Below are positions 36,919-45,511 of a stretch of DNA of 64,000 nucleotides, one piece after another (the stretch's first letter is position 1; the number at the start of each line of letters is the position of its first letter). Position numbers and translations under genes: made by a program. The DNA is from Mycobacterium attenuatum (lineage in GTDB: Bacteria; Actinomycetota; Actinomycetes; Mycobacteriales; Mycobacteriaceae), in NCBI RefSeq assembly GCF_900566085.1, contig NZ_UPHT01000148.1, positions 1 through 64,000 on the forward strand, given 5' to 3'. Under the pieces are notes generated by a model. It was not told the origin of the DNA. It made no database searches and saw nothing but the letters and a program-made list of their open reading frames with translations.

Positions 36919-37668
36919 ATGCGGGAACTCAAACTGGTTGGGCTGGATGCCGACGGCAAATACCTCATCTGCGAGGGCGCCAAACCGGCCGAAACATTCA
37001 AGCTGGCCGCCGACGATCGACTGCGGGCGGTCTTGAGCGGCCATACGGTACACCCCGTTCAACCGCACCTGGACATGGAAATAACGAATATGTTGAGCCC
37101 CAAAGAAATTCAGGCCAGGATCCGCGCCGGAGCATCGGTGGAGCAGGTGGCCGCCGCGTCGGGCTCCGACCTGGCACGCATCCAGCGGTTCGCCCACCCG
37201 GTATTGCTGGAGCGGTCGCGCGCCGCCGAGCTGGCAACGGCCGCGCACCCGATGCTGGCCGACGGGCCTGCGGTAATGACTCTGCTCGAAACCGTCACCG
37301 CCGCGCTGCTGACGCGTGGTCTGAGCCCCGAGAAACTCAGCTGGGACGCCTGGCGCAACGAAGACGGCCGCTGGACGGTGCAGCTTGCGTGGCAGGCCGG
37401 CCGGTCCGACAACCTCGCGCATTTCCGCTTCACTCCCGGCGCGCACGGCGGCATCGTCGCCGCGATCGACGACGCGGCCAGTGAGCTGATCGACCCGGAC
37501 TTCAAACCTCGACAGCTGGCTCCGGTGGCCCACCTCGCCTTCGACGAGCCCGCGAAGCCGGCACCCACCTCGGCGGGGGAACTACCAGCTGGCCATCGCC
37601 GCGGCAAGCCGGTCATCCCGGCCTGGGAGGATGTCCTGCTCGGGGTGCGCTCCGGCGGGCAGCGCTAA
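36919..37668 (+). CDS. Septation protein SepH-like (Rv0883c-like, DUF3071)
   Basis: A 249-residue protein of the SepH family, which in actinobacteria binds FtsZ and promotes septum formation. The N-terminal part (MRELKLVGLDADGKYLICEG) is the conserved DUF3071 start, a helix-turn-helix-like segment follows (LSPKEIQARIRAGASVEQVAAASGS), and the C-terminus is a variable tail ending PAWEDVLLGVRSGG. GAGGAG is 5 bp before the ATG at 36919. It follows serC by 120 bp. Confidence 0.9.
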   Translation: MRELKLVGLDADGKYLICEGAKPAETFKLAADDRLRAVLSGHTVHPVQPHLDMEITNMLSPKEIQARIRAGASVEQVAAASGSDLARIQRFAHPVLLERSRAAELATAAHPMLADGPAVMTLLETVTAALLTRGLSPEKLSWDAWRNEDGRWTVQLAWQAGRSDNLAHFRFTPGAHGGIVAAIDDAASELIDPDFKPRQLAPVAHLAFDEPAKPAPTSAGELPAGHRRGKPVIPAWEDVLLGVRSGGQR

Positions 37669-38411
37669 GCTCGCGTTAAGTCGACGTTGAAGAAGCGAGC
37701 AGCTACGCATAGCGCGGTCGCGGCGAACGTAAACGCACGCCGAGCGGATGAAGGCGCTGACTCCGGCCGAACTTGACGTCGTGCGGTCGTTCACCGAAGG
37801 GCTGGGCAAAAGACATCGCAACCCGGCTCTGCGTGTCAGCGTGGACCCTGCAAGCGCGTGGCCCACCTCTACGCCAAGTCGGGCCTCAGCTCTCGGGTTC
37901 AGCTCGCCCAAGAAGCGGCCCAGCGCGCATGGCTGTTCAAGTTCTGTCTCCGCGGATCGTTTCTTGCATCGTCCCTCCTTGCCGCCAAGCTCGCGCTCGG
38001 CGTGTTAAACCAAGATCAGATCCACCGTTTCTTCCTCAGACCCGCCGTTCATAACTCTTGTTTATGAAACGATTTGTGATGTTGATTGGAAAGAGAAAGC
38101 GAAATTCTCTATGGTAATAACTCGCTGCGAGGTCAGATGTTTTCGGCGATGTTGAATGGTACCGTGATGTTTCGATCAGTTAGTCATGATCTGGCATGTG
38201 GTGTAATGGAATTTTACGCCGCATCCCGGCCAAACATCGCGGCGCCGTTAGATTGGTCAGGATCAGGACCGCCAGCGCGGCTTAGGATCAAAAATCTTTG
38301 TCACAGCTGTTTCGCTTAACCGAAGTCGCTGTGTCCCTCTGTTTGTTGTGTTGATCGATTATACGCGGCCTTGGCTAAACTTTCATTCCTCAATAATGAA
38401 GGGAATCATTC
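37669..38411. other. Gene-free stretch with LuxR debris and an AT-richer right half
   Basis: About 740 bp. The left part holds a decayed LuxR C-terminus (37715-37925). From about 38040 the DNA is clearly poorer in GC than the surroundings and carries no gene I recognise up to the secreted-protein start at 38412. Confidence 0.6.
37715..37925 (+). pseudogene. LuxR-type regulator C-terminal remnant, two frameshifts and a stop
   Basis: Pieces of a GerE/LuxR helix-turn-helix end read in successive frames. RGRGERKRTPSG is followed by TGA where family members have Trp, then LTPAELDVVRSFTEGLG (from 37748), DIATRLCVSAWTLQA and AHLYAKSGLSSRVQLAQEAAQRA. The order matches the C-terminus of the large LuxR-adenylate cyclase-type proteins (Rv0890c group). 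No N-terminal domains remain. It is dead. Confidence 0.7.
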
Positions 38412-39038
38412 GTGGCGCGACTTTCCCAAAATCCCATCTTCACGCGCAGCGTTAATACTGCTGAATCTCACTTGGCCGACGCCGCAGGGCGGACCACCCA
38501 GGCGCAGCGCCGCACCCGCGCTGCTGCTATTGCACTCGGGGCACTGGCTCTGACCGGCACCATAACCCACACCGCAACCGACAACGAAGACGCCAGCGAC
38601 CCAGCCCTCAGCTTCGGCAGGCTCGCCATAACCTTGACTGCCCACGATGGATTAAAACTCGAAACCTGCGCCAGCGGTAACGCCACCGGCAGTCCAAACA
38701 ATGAAAATACCACCAGCAGCGCCAACAACGAGAACACCAACGGCGGCTCCGAAAATAGTTCACATCAGTCCAGCTACGCCGCTAATTCCGATGAGATTCA
38801 GGATTCCGTCAACAATCAAGGCGACGTCAACAATCAAGGCGACGTCAACAATCAAGGCGACGTCAACAATCAAGGCGACGTCAACAATCAAGGCGACGTC
38901 AACAATCAAGGCGACTATGTTGACGGTACAGTAATTATCGATATTACAGATTATCTAAGCCCGGCGACTGACGCTAACGGTCAATGGCGCCCCCGGATAC
39001 TACCGCAATACCCTTTCGACTTCAATTATAGCGATTGA
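38412..39038 (+). CDS. Hypothetical exported protein with six VNNQGD repeats
   Basis: A 208-residue protein I do not recognise. GTG 38412 is preceded by GAAGGGA. Residues 36-53 form a hydrophobic segment (AAAIALGALALTGTITH), possibly a signal or anchor after a positively charged N-terminus. A Ser/Asn/Thr-rich stretch follows (residues 90-130), then six perfect copies of VNNQGD (about 133-168), then an acidic region VDGTVIIDITDYLSPATD and a C-terminus PQYPFDFNYSD. Low GC and Asn-rich codon use differ from the neighbours, which suggests acquisition. Its role may be at the cell surface, but this is inference. Confidence 0.6.
   Translation: MARLSQNPIFTRSVNTAESHLADAAGRTTQAQRRTRAAAIALGALALTGTITHTATDNEDASDPALSFGRLAITLTAHDGLKLETCASGNATGSPNNENTTSSANNENTNGGSENSSHQSSYAANSDEIQDSVNNQGDVNNQGDVNNQGDVNNQGDVNNQGDVNNQGDYVDGTVIIDITDYLSPATDANGQWRPRILPQYPFDFNYSD
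38808..38915 (+). repeat. Six perfect 18-bp tandem repeats inside the hypothetical exported protein
   Basis: The unit GTCAACAATCAAGGCGAC starts at 38808, 38826, 38844, 38862, 38880 and 38898 with no visible differences. The period is a multiple of three, so copy number changes keep the reading frame. Perfect identity implies recent expansion or ongoing slippage. Confidence 0.95.
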
Positions 39039-39498
39039 CTTCAAACACGACGACGGCGATGACAAATGAACTGCCCGGGGCGGGGGCCTACCGTCAAGCG
39101 TATTAATTGTCTGGGCCGCGGCGTCCGAGGGGCTGGAATGCAGCGAAGGTGGGGCGTCAGCCGAGAGGGCGCGTCGTACCATCAGCCCTTATGTGCAATA
39201 ACGGCAATCTTGGTCTTTGCGCGTGGCAAAGCGTAATCAGGTCAGGAGGTCGTGATGGCGAACTAGTCGCGACGAAGGGTCGCCGTAGGACCACTCGTAC
39301 CTGCCTGTGACGGTGCAATCCGAACCGAACACGCACAACTGCCCCCAAGGGCGTCAAGATCACCGACCTGCAGATGCAAGACCCCCAACATCGCGCATTG
39401 CCCCGCCACGGCTTTCACGGCGAATAGAACTACAGCCCCGTTTCCGAACGCATCGACCAATCACCGCAAATTACCGTGGCATTTATGACAGAACCTAA
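39039..39498. other. Gene-free stretch after the repeat protein
   Basis: About 460 bp between the end of the exported repeat protein and the convergent DUF2537 gene. Open frames on both strands are short and without family features. I see no RNA gene or strong hairpin. Confidence 0.4.
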
Positions 39499-39795
39499 CT
39501 AGGCCCTGCCCAGGCCCGCCATCGCGAGCAGCGTCAACCACGCCACCGCGACCCCTACTGCTGCGCCCAGGACAAACCAGCGCAGCACCGGAGTGCGCCG
39601 CCAACCCCAGAGGGTCGGCGCCAGCCCGCCGACCGCCACGATGTTGAGCCCCACCGCCAGCAATGCGTGCACTCGGATCAGTCCCAGGCTAAGCACCACC
39701 ATTCCGACCCCGGTTGCGGCGGCGACAAAACCAGCGACTACCAAACCCGTTGCCCACGGCACAGATTCGTTGCGATCTTCGAGCTCTCGGCTCAC
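39499..39795 (-). CDS. DUF2537 membrane protein (Rv0882-like)
   Basis: A 98-residue protein with three to four membrane helices (ATGLVVAGFVAAATGVGMVVLSL, LAVGLNIVAVGGLAPTLWGW, WFVLGAAVGVAVAWLTLLAM). The family has no known function. Its start overlaps the stop of the methyltransferase by 4 bp, making it the last gene of the MarR-methyltransferase-DUF2537 operon. Confidence 0.88.
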   Translation of the reverse strand: MSRELEDRNESVPWATGLVVAGFVAAATGVGMVVLSLGLIRVHALLAVGLNIVAVGGLAPTLWGWRRTPVLRWFVLGAAVGVAVAWLTLLAMAGLGRA

Positions 39796-40619
39796 GGGCA
39801 GAGCCTAGCCCGCTCGTAGAACGCCAATGCCGCCGCCGTCGCCACGTTGAGGGAGTCGGTGCCTCGCGACATCGGGATCCGCACCCTCAAATCGCTGATC
39901 CGCAGCGCCGCGGCGGTCAGTCCCGGCCCCTCGGCGCCCACCAGCAACGCAATCGGTTGCTCGCGCACCGAATCCATGGCCTCGCCCAGTTCGCGCGCAT
40001 CGCCCCGCGGAGTCATCGCCAACAGCCGAAAGCCCCATTGTTGCAGCATCAACAAGTCTGCGGGCCAGTCGGCTGCTCGGGCGTAGGGCACCAGCAAAGC
40101 GTGCCCCATCGACACCCGGACCGCACGACGATACAGCGGGTCGGCGCAACCGCTGCCGAACACCACCGCGTCCACTCCCAGCCCTGCCGCATTGCGAAAG
40201 ATCGATCCGAGGTTTTCGTGGTCGTTGACTCCCTCGAGTACGGCGACGGTGCGGGCACCGTCGACCACCTGGGCCACTGTGAGCTCCGGCAACCGGTTTG
40301 CCGAGGCCAGCACCCCGCGATTGAGGTGAAATCCGACGGCCCGTGCCATGACTTCCGCGGACGTTCGGTAGTAGGGCGCCCGAATGCGCGCCAAGTCGTC
40401 CTTCAGTTCGGCCAGCCTGCGGTCGGTGCCGAGCAGCGCGCGCGGCGGGAACCGCGACGCCAGCATGCGCTGGACGACCAGCACACCCTCGGCGATCACC
40501 AGGCCCTTCCCGGACGGCAGGTCGGGCCTACGGTCGACGCTGTTCAGATCACGGAAGTCATCGAGGCGCGGGTCGTCGGGGTCGCTGATGTCTTGAACAT
40601 CGATGCCGAAACCGGTCAC
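39792..40619 (-). CDS. SpoU-family RNA methyltransferase (Rv0881-like)
   Basis: A 275-residue SPOUT methyltransferase that should 2'-O-methylate an RNA, probably tRNA or 23S rRNA, using SAM. The knot motifs are LEGVNDHENLGSIFRNAAGLGVDAVV, ALLVGAEGPGLTAAAL and the C-terminal RIPMSRGTDSLNVATAAALAFYE. An N-terminal RNA-binding segment is present. GTG 40619 overlaps the MarR stop by 4 bp. It is in an operon with MarR, so methylation may respond to that regulator. Confidence 0.9.
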   Translation of the reverse strand: MTGFGIDVQDISDPDDPRLDDFRDLNSVDRRPDLPSGKGLVIAEGVLVVQRMLASRFPPRALLGTDRRLAELKDDLARIRAPYYRTSAEVMARAVGFHLNRGVLASANRLPELTVAQVVDGARTVAVLEGVNDHENLGSIFRNAAGLGVDAVVFGSGCADPLYRRAVRVSMGHALLVPYARAADWPADLLMLQQWGFRLLAMTPRGDARELGEAMDSVREQPIALLVGAEGPGLTAAALRISDLRVRIPMSRGTDSLNVATAAALAFYERARLCP

Positions 40620-41047
40620 GGGCTTTCGTCGACCAGCGCCATCATGATGTCGGCCGCCCGGCGCAGGGTGTCACGTTTGCCAGTGTCGAGGGTTGCCAAC
40701 CGCTCGGCCAGCCACTCCTGACGGGCTCGCCGCGCGGCTTTGACCAACTCCGCGCCGGCTACGGATACTGACACCAGCACCTGACGGCCGTCCACGGGAT
40801 GCGGGGCACGGTCCACCAAACCCACGTCGGCCAGGGAAGCGATCACCCGGGTCATCGAAGGTGGGCGGACGCGTTCCCGGATGGCCAGTGCGCCGGGCGT
40901 CATTGCGCCCTCATTGGCCAGGGTTGTCAATGCCGACAGCTGCGACAAGGACACCGGAGATGACGGGTTCCTGAATCGGAGTTGGCGCGCCAATCGCATG
41001 ACCGCCAGCGACAAGTCGCTCGCCAGCTGGGCATCGCTGTCAGGCAC
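40616..41047 (-). CDS. MarR-family regulator (Rv0880-like)
   Basis: A 143-residue winged-helix regulator. The DNA-binding core is SQLSALTTLANEGAMTPGALAIRERVRPPSMTRVIASLADVG with the wing DGRQVLVSVSVAG. The sequence is nearly that of M. tuberculosis Rv0880, which responds to pH and redox conditions. GTG 41047 is used. It is the first gene of a three-gene, tightly overlapped operon. Confidence 0.92.
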   Translation of the reverse strand: MPDSDAQLASDLSLAVMRLARQLRFRNPSSPVSLSQLSALTTLANEGAMTPGALAIRERVRPPSMTRVIASLADVGLVDRAPHPVDGRQVLVSVSVAGAELVKAARRARQEWLAERLATLDTGKRDTLRRAADIMMALVDESP

Positions 41048-41491
41048 AGCGCGAGGTTACAACGGAACCCCAGTGCTCGCGATCAGAACGACGGCAAACG
41101 ATTGCGCTCCCGCCTTGAACGCTCACCCCGTCGCCGCACTCCCTCGGCACCCTGAAACCGTTGCGTCGCTCCGTCCCGCAACGTCACATCCACACCACCT
41201 GTCACATCGGTCCTGCGGCCATGCCCGCCGTAACGAGTGTGCAACGGCGGCTTTGATCGTGCACGTAGGGCGGGAAAATCTGCGGCGGCCCGCCCCGACG
41301 GCACGCTCGACGCCCCCACTGCACACTCAACGCCCCCAACACACGCTCGACGTCCCCAACACACACTAATGGGTCTCGACGCCAGTCAACAGCGACAACC
41401 CGGCGCCGTGCGCCCCAACGCCGTGCGCCCCCGGGCGCTCTCGCTCCGCCCGTTCAGCGCCCGGCATCGTCGCGAGCTATGTTGAAACCCG
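41048..41491. other. Divergent upstream region of MarR and DUF2530 genes with dispersed repeat
   Basis: About 440 bp without a gene. It contains the promoters for the MarR operon and the DUF2530 gene, plus copy 2 of the dispersed repeat (41234-41365). TATGTT at 41478-41483 looks like the -10 element of the DUF2530 gene. Confidence 0.55.
41234..41365 (-). repeat. Dispersed repeat copy 2 (three 20-bp units and flank)
   Basis: In reverse orientation three 20-bp units occupy 41301-41320, 41321-41340 and 41341-41360, with a partial unit after. Their reverse complement reads GGCGTCGAGCGTGC plus variable bases. The adjoining flank (41234-41264) contains the complement of TCAAAGCCGCCGTTGCACA, matching the flank of copy 1 near gltA2. 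Confidence 0.8.
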
Positions 41492-41767
41492 ATGAGCGAT
41501 GCAACCGACCACAATCCCGAGCCGCCACCATTACCGGCACCGCTGCTAGAAGTGTGGCCGGTCATCATGGTCGGCGCACTCGGCTGGGTGGCCGCCGCGG
41601 TGGCCGCGTTCGTCGTGCCCAGCCTTCAGAACTGGCGTCCGGTGACGGTGGCCGGGCTGGCCGTGGGGCTACTCGGAACCGGCATCTTCGTCTGGCAACT
41701 TGCCGCTGCGCGCCGCGGAGCGCGGGGCGCACAAGCCGGCCTCGAGGCATACCTGGACCAGAAATAG
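41492..41767 (+). CDS. DUF2530 membrane protein (Rv0879c-like)
   Basis: A 91-residue protein with a proline-rich start (EPPPLPAPLLEVWPVI) and two membrane helices (MVGALGWVAAAVAAFVVP, VAGLAVGLLGTGIFVWQLAA) followed by a short basic tail. It is a conserved actinobacterial family of unknown function. ATG 41492 gives the expected length. The SRPBCC gene begins 39 bp later. Confidence 0.88.
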   Translation: MSDATDHNPEPPPLPAPLLEVWPVIMVGALGWVAAAVAAFVVPSLQNWRPVTVAGLAVGLLGTGIFVWQLAAARRGARGAQAGLEAYLDQK

Positions 41768-41806
41768 AACCAGAATTCTTAGCGCACAACATATCCGGGA
41801 GGACGA

Positions 41807-42262
41807 ATGGTAGCTCCGCTGTTACAGGCGCACGTCGACATCGATGCCCCGCCCTCGAAAGTCTGGGCGCTGATATCCGACCTGCGGCGAATGCCGCAGT
41901 GGAGCCCGCAGTGTCGCTGGACGCACCAATTCGGTCCGCTGCGCCAAGGCACCCGCACGATTAACCTCAACCGCCGCAATCGATTGTTCTGGCCTACGAC
42001 GTGCACGGTCGTCGAAGTCATCCCCGAGAAGAAGTTGGCGTTCCGGGTCGACACCAACCGCAGCGTCTGGAGCTACGAGTTGGAACCGAATGGCGAAGGA
42101 ACCCGGGTGACCGAGAGCCGCCATGCCGAGAACGGGGTGAGCGCGTTTTCTAACTTGTCGGTCAACGCCCTCTTGGGCGGCACCACCAACTTCGAACGGG
42201 AATTGGTCGACGGCATGAACGCCTCGCTGGCAAAGATCAAGGCTGCCGCCGAAAACCGCTAA
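41807..42262 (+). CDS. SRPBCC (START/polyketide cyclase-like) family protein
   Basis: A 151-residue SRPBCC fold. The N-terminal strand HVDIDAPPSKVWALISDLRRMPQWSP and TCTVVEVIPEKKLAFRVD are typical, ending in the long C-terminal helix. It should have a hydrophobic pocket, but the ligand is unknown. GGGAGGA is 6 bp before ATG 41807. In the complex a PPE gene (PPE13) lies near here instead. Its stop overlaps that of the convergent DUF3027 gene by 3 bp. Confidence 0.85.
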   Translation: MVAPLLQAHVDIDAPPSKVWALISDLRRMPQWSPQCRWTHQFGPLRQGTRTINLNRRNRLFWPTTCTVVEVIPEKKLAFRVDTNRSVWSYELEPNGEGTRVTESRHAENGVSAFSNLSVNALLGGTTNFERELVDGMNASLAKIKAAAENR

Positions 42263-43062
42263 TCGGACGACTCTGGCGGCTTGTCGCAGATGTCGAGCAC
42301 CCCGTCGTCGTAGGGGTCATACATTGGGGAGCCGCCACCCGCCGGGGCCGGAGTGTCGGAATGAGCGCCGCAGCCATAATGCTTGTCGACGACATGGCCG
42401 TCGGCCGACATTTCGTTGCCGCACACCCCGAACATCGCGCCCAACGATCCGGCGAGCGGCAGGAAGAATGCGCAGTCCCGGCACACTCGCTTGGTCGACC
42501 GCGCCATCGCCGAGTCTGGGCCGTAGTCACCGTTGTGCCAGCGCTCGGCCGCCCCGGCGCGACCCCATGCGCTCAGCACCCAGCGGCGGCCGAACCCGAT
42601 CTCGGCAGCGGTCTCGTCGACCTGCGGGTCGCCACTGGCGCTGTAGCCCGGCACCAGCCGCGGATCGCTCTTAGTCGGCGCCAGCAGGTCGCCTGGGCTC
42701 AAATCTCCGGGCCGCACCCGCTGCTCCCAGGGCACCCAGGCCGGCGCCAGCAAGGCCGTCGGGCCGGGAATCAACACGACCTCGCTGATGGTGGCGCAGT
42801 CGGCACCGGCGTAGCCAGCCACCACGACGGCCCATTGCCATCCCTGGTAACCGGGCAAATGCGCCAGGAACCGGTGCGTCGCCGCATTGGGATCTTCGTA
42901 GCTGACCCCGAGATAGTCTCCGACCGCATCGGGGCCGCTGAACTCGGCGACTGCCGTCCTGGCCTGTTCCACAGCGCCGGTGAGCACCGCCGCCAGGTCT
43001 TGCGGCCGCTCGCTCACGGTCGCCACGGCGGATTCCGCCGATTCCTCCACGGGTCCGGTCAC
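42259..43062 (-). CDS. DUF3027 protein (Rv0877-like)
   Basis: A 267-residue soluble protein of the actinobacterial DUF3027 family, function unknown. Features are WQWAVVVAGYAGADCATISEVVLIPG, an acidic Asp-rich region, and a cysteine set suggesting a metal site (CRDCAFFLPL, FGVCGNEMSADGHVVDKHYGCGAH). The GTG at 43062 (VTGPVEESAESAVATV) has GAGAGGGAAG upstream; the longer frame to 43122 is less likely. It is convergent with the SRPBCC gene and divergent from the MFS gene. Confidence 0.88.
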   Translation of the reverse strand: MTGPVEESAESAVATVSERPQDLAAVLTGAVEQARTAVAEFSGPDAVGDYLGVSYEDPNAATHRFLAHLPGYQGWQWAVVVAGYAGADCATISEVVLIPGPTALLAPAWVPWEQRVRPGDLSPGDLLAPTKSDPRLVPGYSASGDPQVDETAAEIGFGRRWVLSAWGRAGAAERWHNGDYGPDSAMARSTKRVCRDCAFFLPLAGSLGAMFGVCGNEMSADGHVVDKHYGCGAHSDTPAPAGGGSPMYDPYDDGVLDICDKPPESSD

Positions 43063-43165
43063 ACTCTTCCCTCTCTGCAATGCGTATCCATACTGCCGGA
43101 AGACACGGTGGACGAGCCACACCCGGTTGCCTACGCGTGGAGACGAGATAAGCCAGAATTGATGC

Positions 43166-44851
43166 GTGTCTGGACGGCGACGTGATCATCCGGGCCGTAC
43201 GGCTCCAGCTGAGGGCCGCCGGACCCGCAACGGATCGGTCAACGAGCACCCGGGCATGGCCAATTACCCCGCTGATGACACCGACTATCGGCGTCCGCGC
43301 CGTCCACCGCCCATGCCGAGCGCCAACCGCTATCTCCCGCCGCTGGGCGAGGAGCGGCAACCTCCGGGTGAGAGCGAGCCGCCGCCGTCGCGCGGGTTCA
43401 ACAACGGCGAACGGATCACCGTCACCCGGGCCGCGGCGATGCGCAGCCGCGAAATGGGCTCGCGCATGTATTGGATGGTCCAGCGCGCCGCCACCGCCGA
43501 CGGCGCCGACAAGTCGGGCCTGACCGCGCTGACCTGGCCGGTGATGGCCAACTTTGCCGTCGACTCCGCAATGACGGTTGCGCTGGCCAACACGCTGTTC
43601 TTTGCCGCGGCCAGCGGTGAAAGCAAATCACGCGTTGCCCTCTACCTGCTGATCACTATCGCGCCATTCGCCGTGATCGCACCGCTGATCGGTCCCGCGC
43701 TGGACAAGTTGCAGCACGGCCGACGGGTGGCGCTGGCTCTCTCGTTCGGACTGCGGACCGCCTTGGCGCTGGTCCTGATCATGAACTACGACGGCGCCAC
43801 CGGAAGCTTCCCGTCGTGGGTGCTCTATCCGTGTGCGCTGGCAATGATGGTGTTCTCCAAGTCATTCAGCGTGTTGCGGAGCGCGATGACCCCCCGAGTG
43901 ATGCCGCCGACGATCGACTTGGTCCGGGTCAATTCCCGGCTGACGGTGTTCGGTCTGCTCGGCGGAACGATGGCCGGTGGCGCCGTTGCCGGTGGAGTCG
44001 AGCTAGCCTGCACCCGCCTGTTCGAGCTCCCGGGCGCACTGTTCGTCGTTGTCGCGATCACCATCGCCGGCGCCTTCTTGTCGATGCGAATCCCGCGCTG
44101 GGTGGAGGTGACCACCGGCGAGGTGCCGGCCACATTGAGCTACCACCGCGACGGCGGCAAGCTGCGGCGAAGCTGGCCGGAGGAAGTCAAGAACCTCAGC
44201 GGAACGCTGCGGCAACCGTTGGGCCGCAACATCATTACCTCACTGTGGGGCAACTGCACCATCAAGGTGATGGTCGGCTTCCTGTTCCTGTATCCGGCGT
44301 TCGTCGCCAAGGCTCACGACGCCGACGGGTGGGTTCAGTTGGCCATGCTGGGTCTGATCGGCGCCGCGGCCGCGATCGGCAACTTCGCCGGCAATTTCAC
44401 CAGCGCGCGTCTGCAACTCGGCCGGCCGGCGGTGCTGGTCGTGCGCTGCACGGTAGTGGTGACCGTGTTCGCGCTGGCGGCCGCGGTGGCCGGCAATCTG
44501 GCCGCGGCTGCCGTTGCGGCCCTGATCACGTCGGGCTGCAGCGCAATCGCAAAAGCCTCACTGGACGCCTCGCTGCAAGACGATCTGCCCGAGGAATCAC
44601 GGGCGTCGGGCTTCGGCCGTTCGGAGTCGACGCTGCAACTGGCCTGGGTGCTCGGCGGCGCGGTCGGCGTGCTGGTCTACACCGAATTGTGGGTCGGGTT
44701 CACCGCCGTCAGCGCCTTGCTGATATTAGGGCTGGCGCAGACGGTCGTCAGTTTCCGGGGTGACTCGTTGATACCGGGTTTCGGTGGTAATCGGCCGGTC
44801 CTGGCCGAGCAGGAGAGCACCGGCCGCGGTCCGGCGGTGATGCCTCAATGA
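43166..44851 (+). CDS. MFS membrane transporter (Rv0876c-like)
   Basis: A 561-residue MFS-type protein. About 100 N-terminal residues are hydrophilic and proline/arginine-rich (RRPRRPPPMPSANRYLPPLGEERQ), probably cytoplasmic. At least ten membrane helices follow, starting with LTWPVMANFAVDSAMTVALANTLFF. The substrate is unknown. GTG 43166 is used, but internal starts such as ATG at GMANYPADD are possible. The stop overlaps the next gene by 4 bp (ATGA). Confidence 0.88.
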   Translation: MSGRRRDHPGRTAPAEGRRTRNGSVNEHPGMANYPADDTDYRRPRRPPPMPSANRYLPPLGEERQPPGESEPPPSRGFNNGERITVTRAAAMRSREMGSRMYWMVQRAATADGADKSGLTALTWPVMANFAVDSAMTVALANTLFFAAASGESKSRVALYLLITIAPFAVIAPLIGPALDKLQHGRRVALALSFGLRTALALVLIMNYDGATGSFPSWVLYPCALAMMVFSKSFSVLRSAMTPRVMPPTIDLVRVNSRLTVFGLLGGTMAGGAVAGGVELACTRLFELPGALFVVVAITIAGAFLSMRIPRWVEVTTGEVPATLSYHRDGGKLRRSWPEEVKNLSGTLRQPLGRNIITSLWGNCTIKVMVGFLFLYPAFVAKAHDADGWVQLAMLGLIGAAAAIGNFAGNFTSARLQLGRPAVLVVRCTVVVTVFALAAAVAGNLAAAAVAALITSGCSAIAKASLDASLQDDLPEESRASGFGRSESTLQLAWVLGGAVGVLVYTELWVGFTAVSALLILGLAQTVVSFRGDSLIPGFGGNRPVLAEQESTGRGPAVMPQ

Positions 44852-45339
44852 AACGCTGGCTAGCCGTACTGATCGCGGTCGGTGTGCTGTTGGTTTGCGC
44901 CGGAGCAGGTTTCGGAGCCTGGTTGCTGGTGCGCGAACCCGGCCCACAGCGACCTGAGATCAGTGCGTACTCGCACGGGCACCTGACCCGCGTCGGGCCC
45001 TACATGTACTGCAACGTGCTGCGGCTCGACGAATGTGCGACGCCGCAGACCCAGGGCGAACTGCCGGTGAGCGAGCGCTATCCGGTACAACTTTCAGTGC
45101 CGCAAGCTATTTCGCGCGCACCATGGCGACTTCTACAGCTCTACGAGGATCCCGCAGATGCCGCCGCCACCATCTTTCGGCCCGACAGCCGGCTGGCGGT
45201 CACCATCCCCACTGTGGACCCGCATCGGGGGCGACTGACCGGGATCGTGGTGCAGTTGTTGACGCTGGTGGTCGACCCCACCTCCGGTGAGCTGCGGGAG
45301 GCGCCGCACGCGGAATGGTCAGTGCGCCTGGTCTTTTGA
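44848..45339 (+). CDS. DUF2771 exported/lipoprotein-like protein (Rv0875c-like)
   Basis: A 163-residue protein with an N-terminal hydrophobic segment (RWLAVLIAVGVLLVCAGAGFGAWLLV) and a beta-rich extracellular part with two cysteines (MYCNVLRLDECATPQ). It is a mycobacterial DUF2771 family member of unknown role. Translational coupling to the MFS gene suggests they work together at the membrane. Confidence 0.85.
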   Translation: MKRWLAVLIAVGVLLVCAGAGFGAWLLVREPGPQRPEISAYSHGHLTRVGPYMYCNVLRLDECATPQTQGELPVSERYPVQLSVPQAISRAPWRLLQLYEDPADAAATIFRPDSRLAVTIPTVDPHRGRLTGIVVQLLTLVVDPTSGELREAPHAEWSVRLVF

Positions 45340-45511
45340 CGCCGAAGTGCGGGCGATGAAGAGGGTGGCTACAGTGCCGCCATGCCGCGGGATCCGCGTG
45401 TCGACACCGGCCGCCCATGTCGCCGAGGCTGATACTCGCTACGTTGCCAACGAGACAGATTCGGCGAACATGCCGGCCGCAGTGGCCAGTCGGGTGATCC
45501 GCGCCTAGCAC

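Noticed and set aside
36007..37533. A 508-codon minus-strand open frame
   Set aside because: It is antisense to serC and the sepH-like gene, which are clearly real.
38808..38915. Possible CRISPR array or VNTR only
   Set aside because: The 18-bp units are head to tail without spacers and lie in frame in a coding region, so they are a protein repeat.
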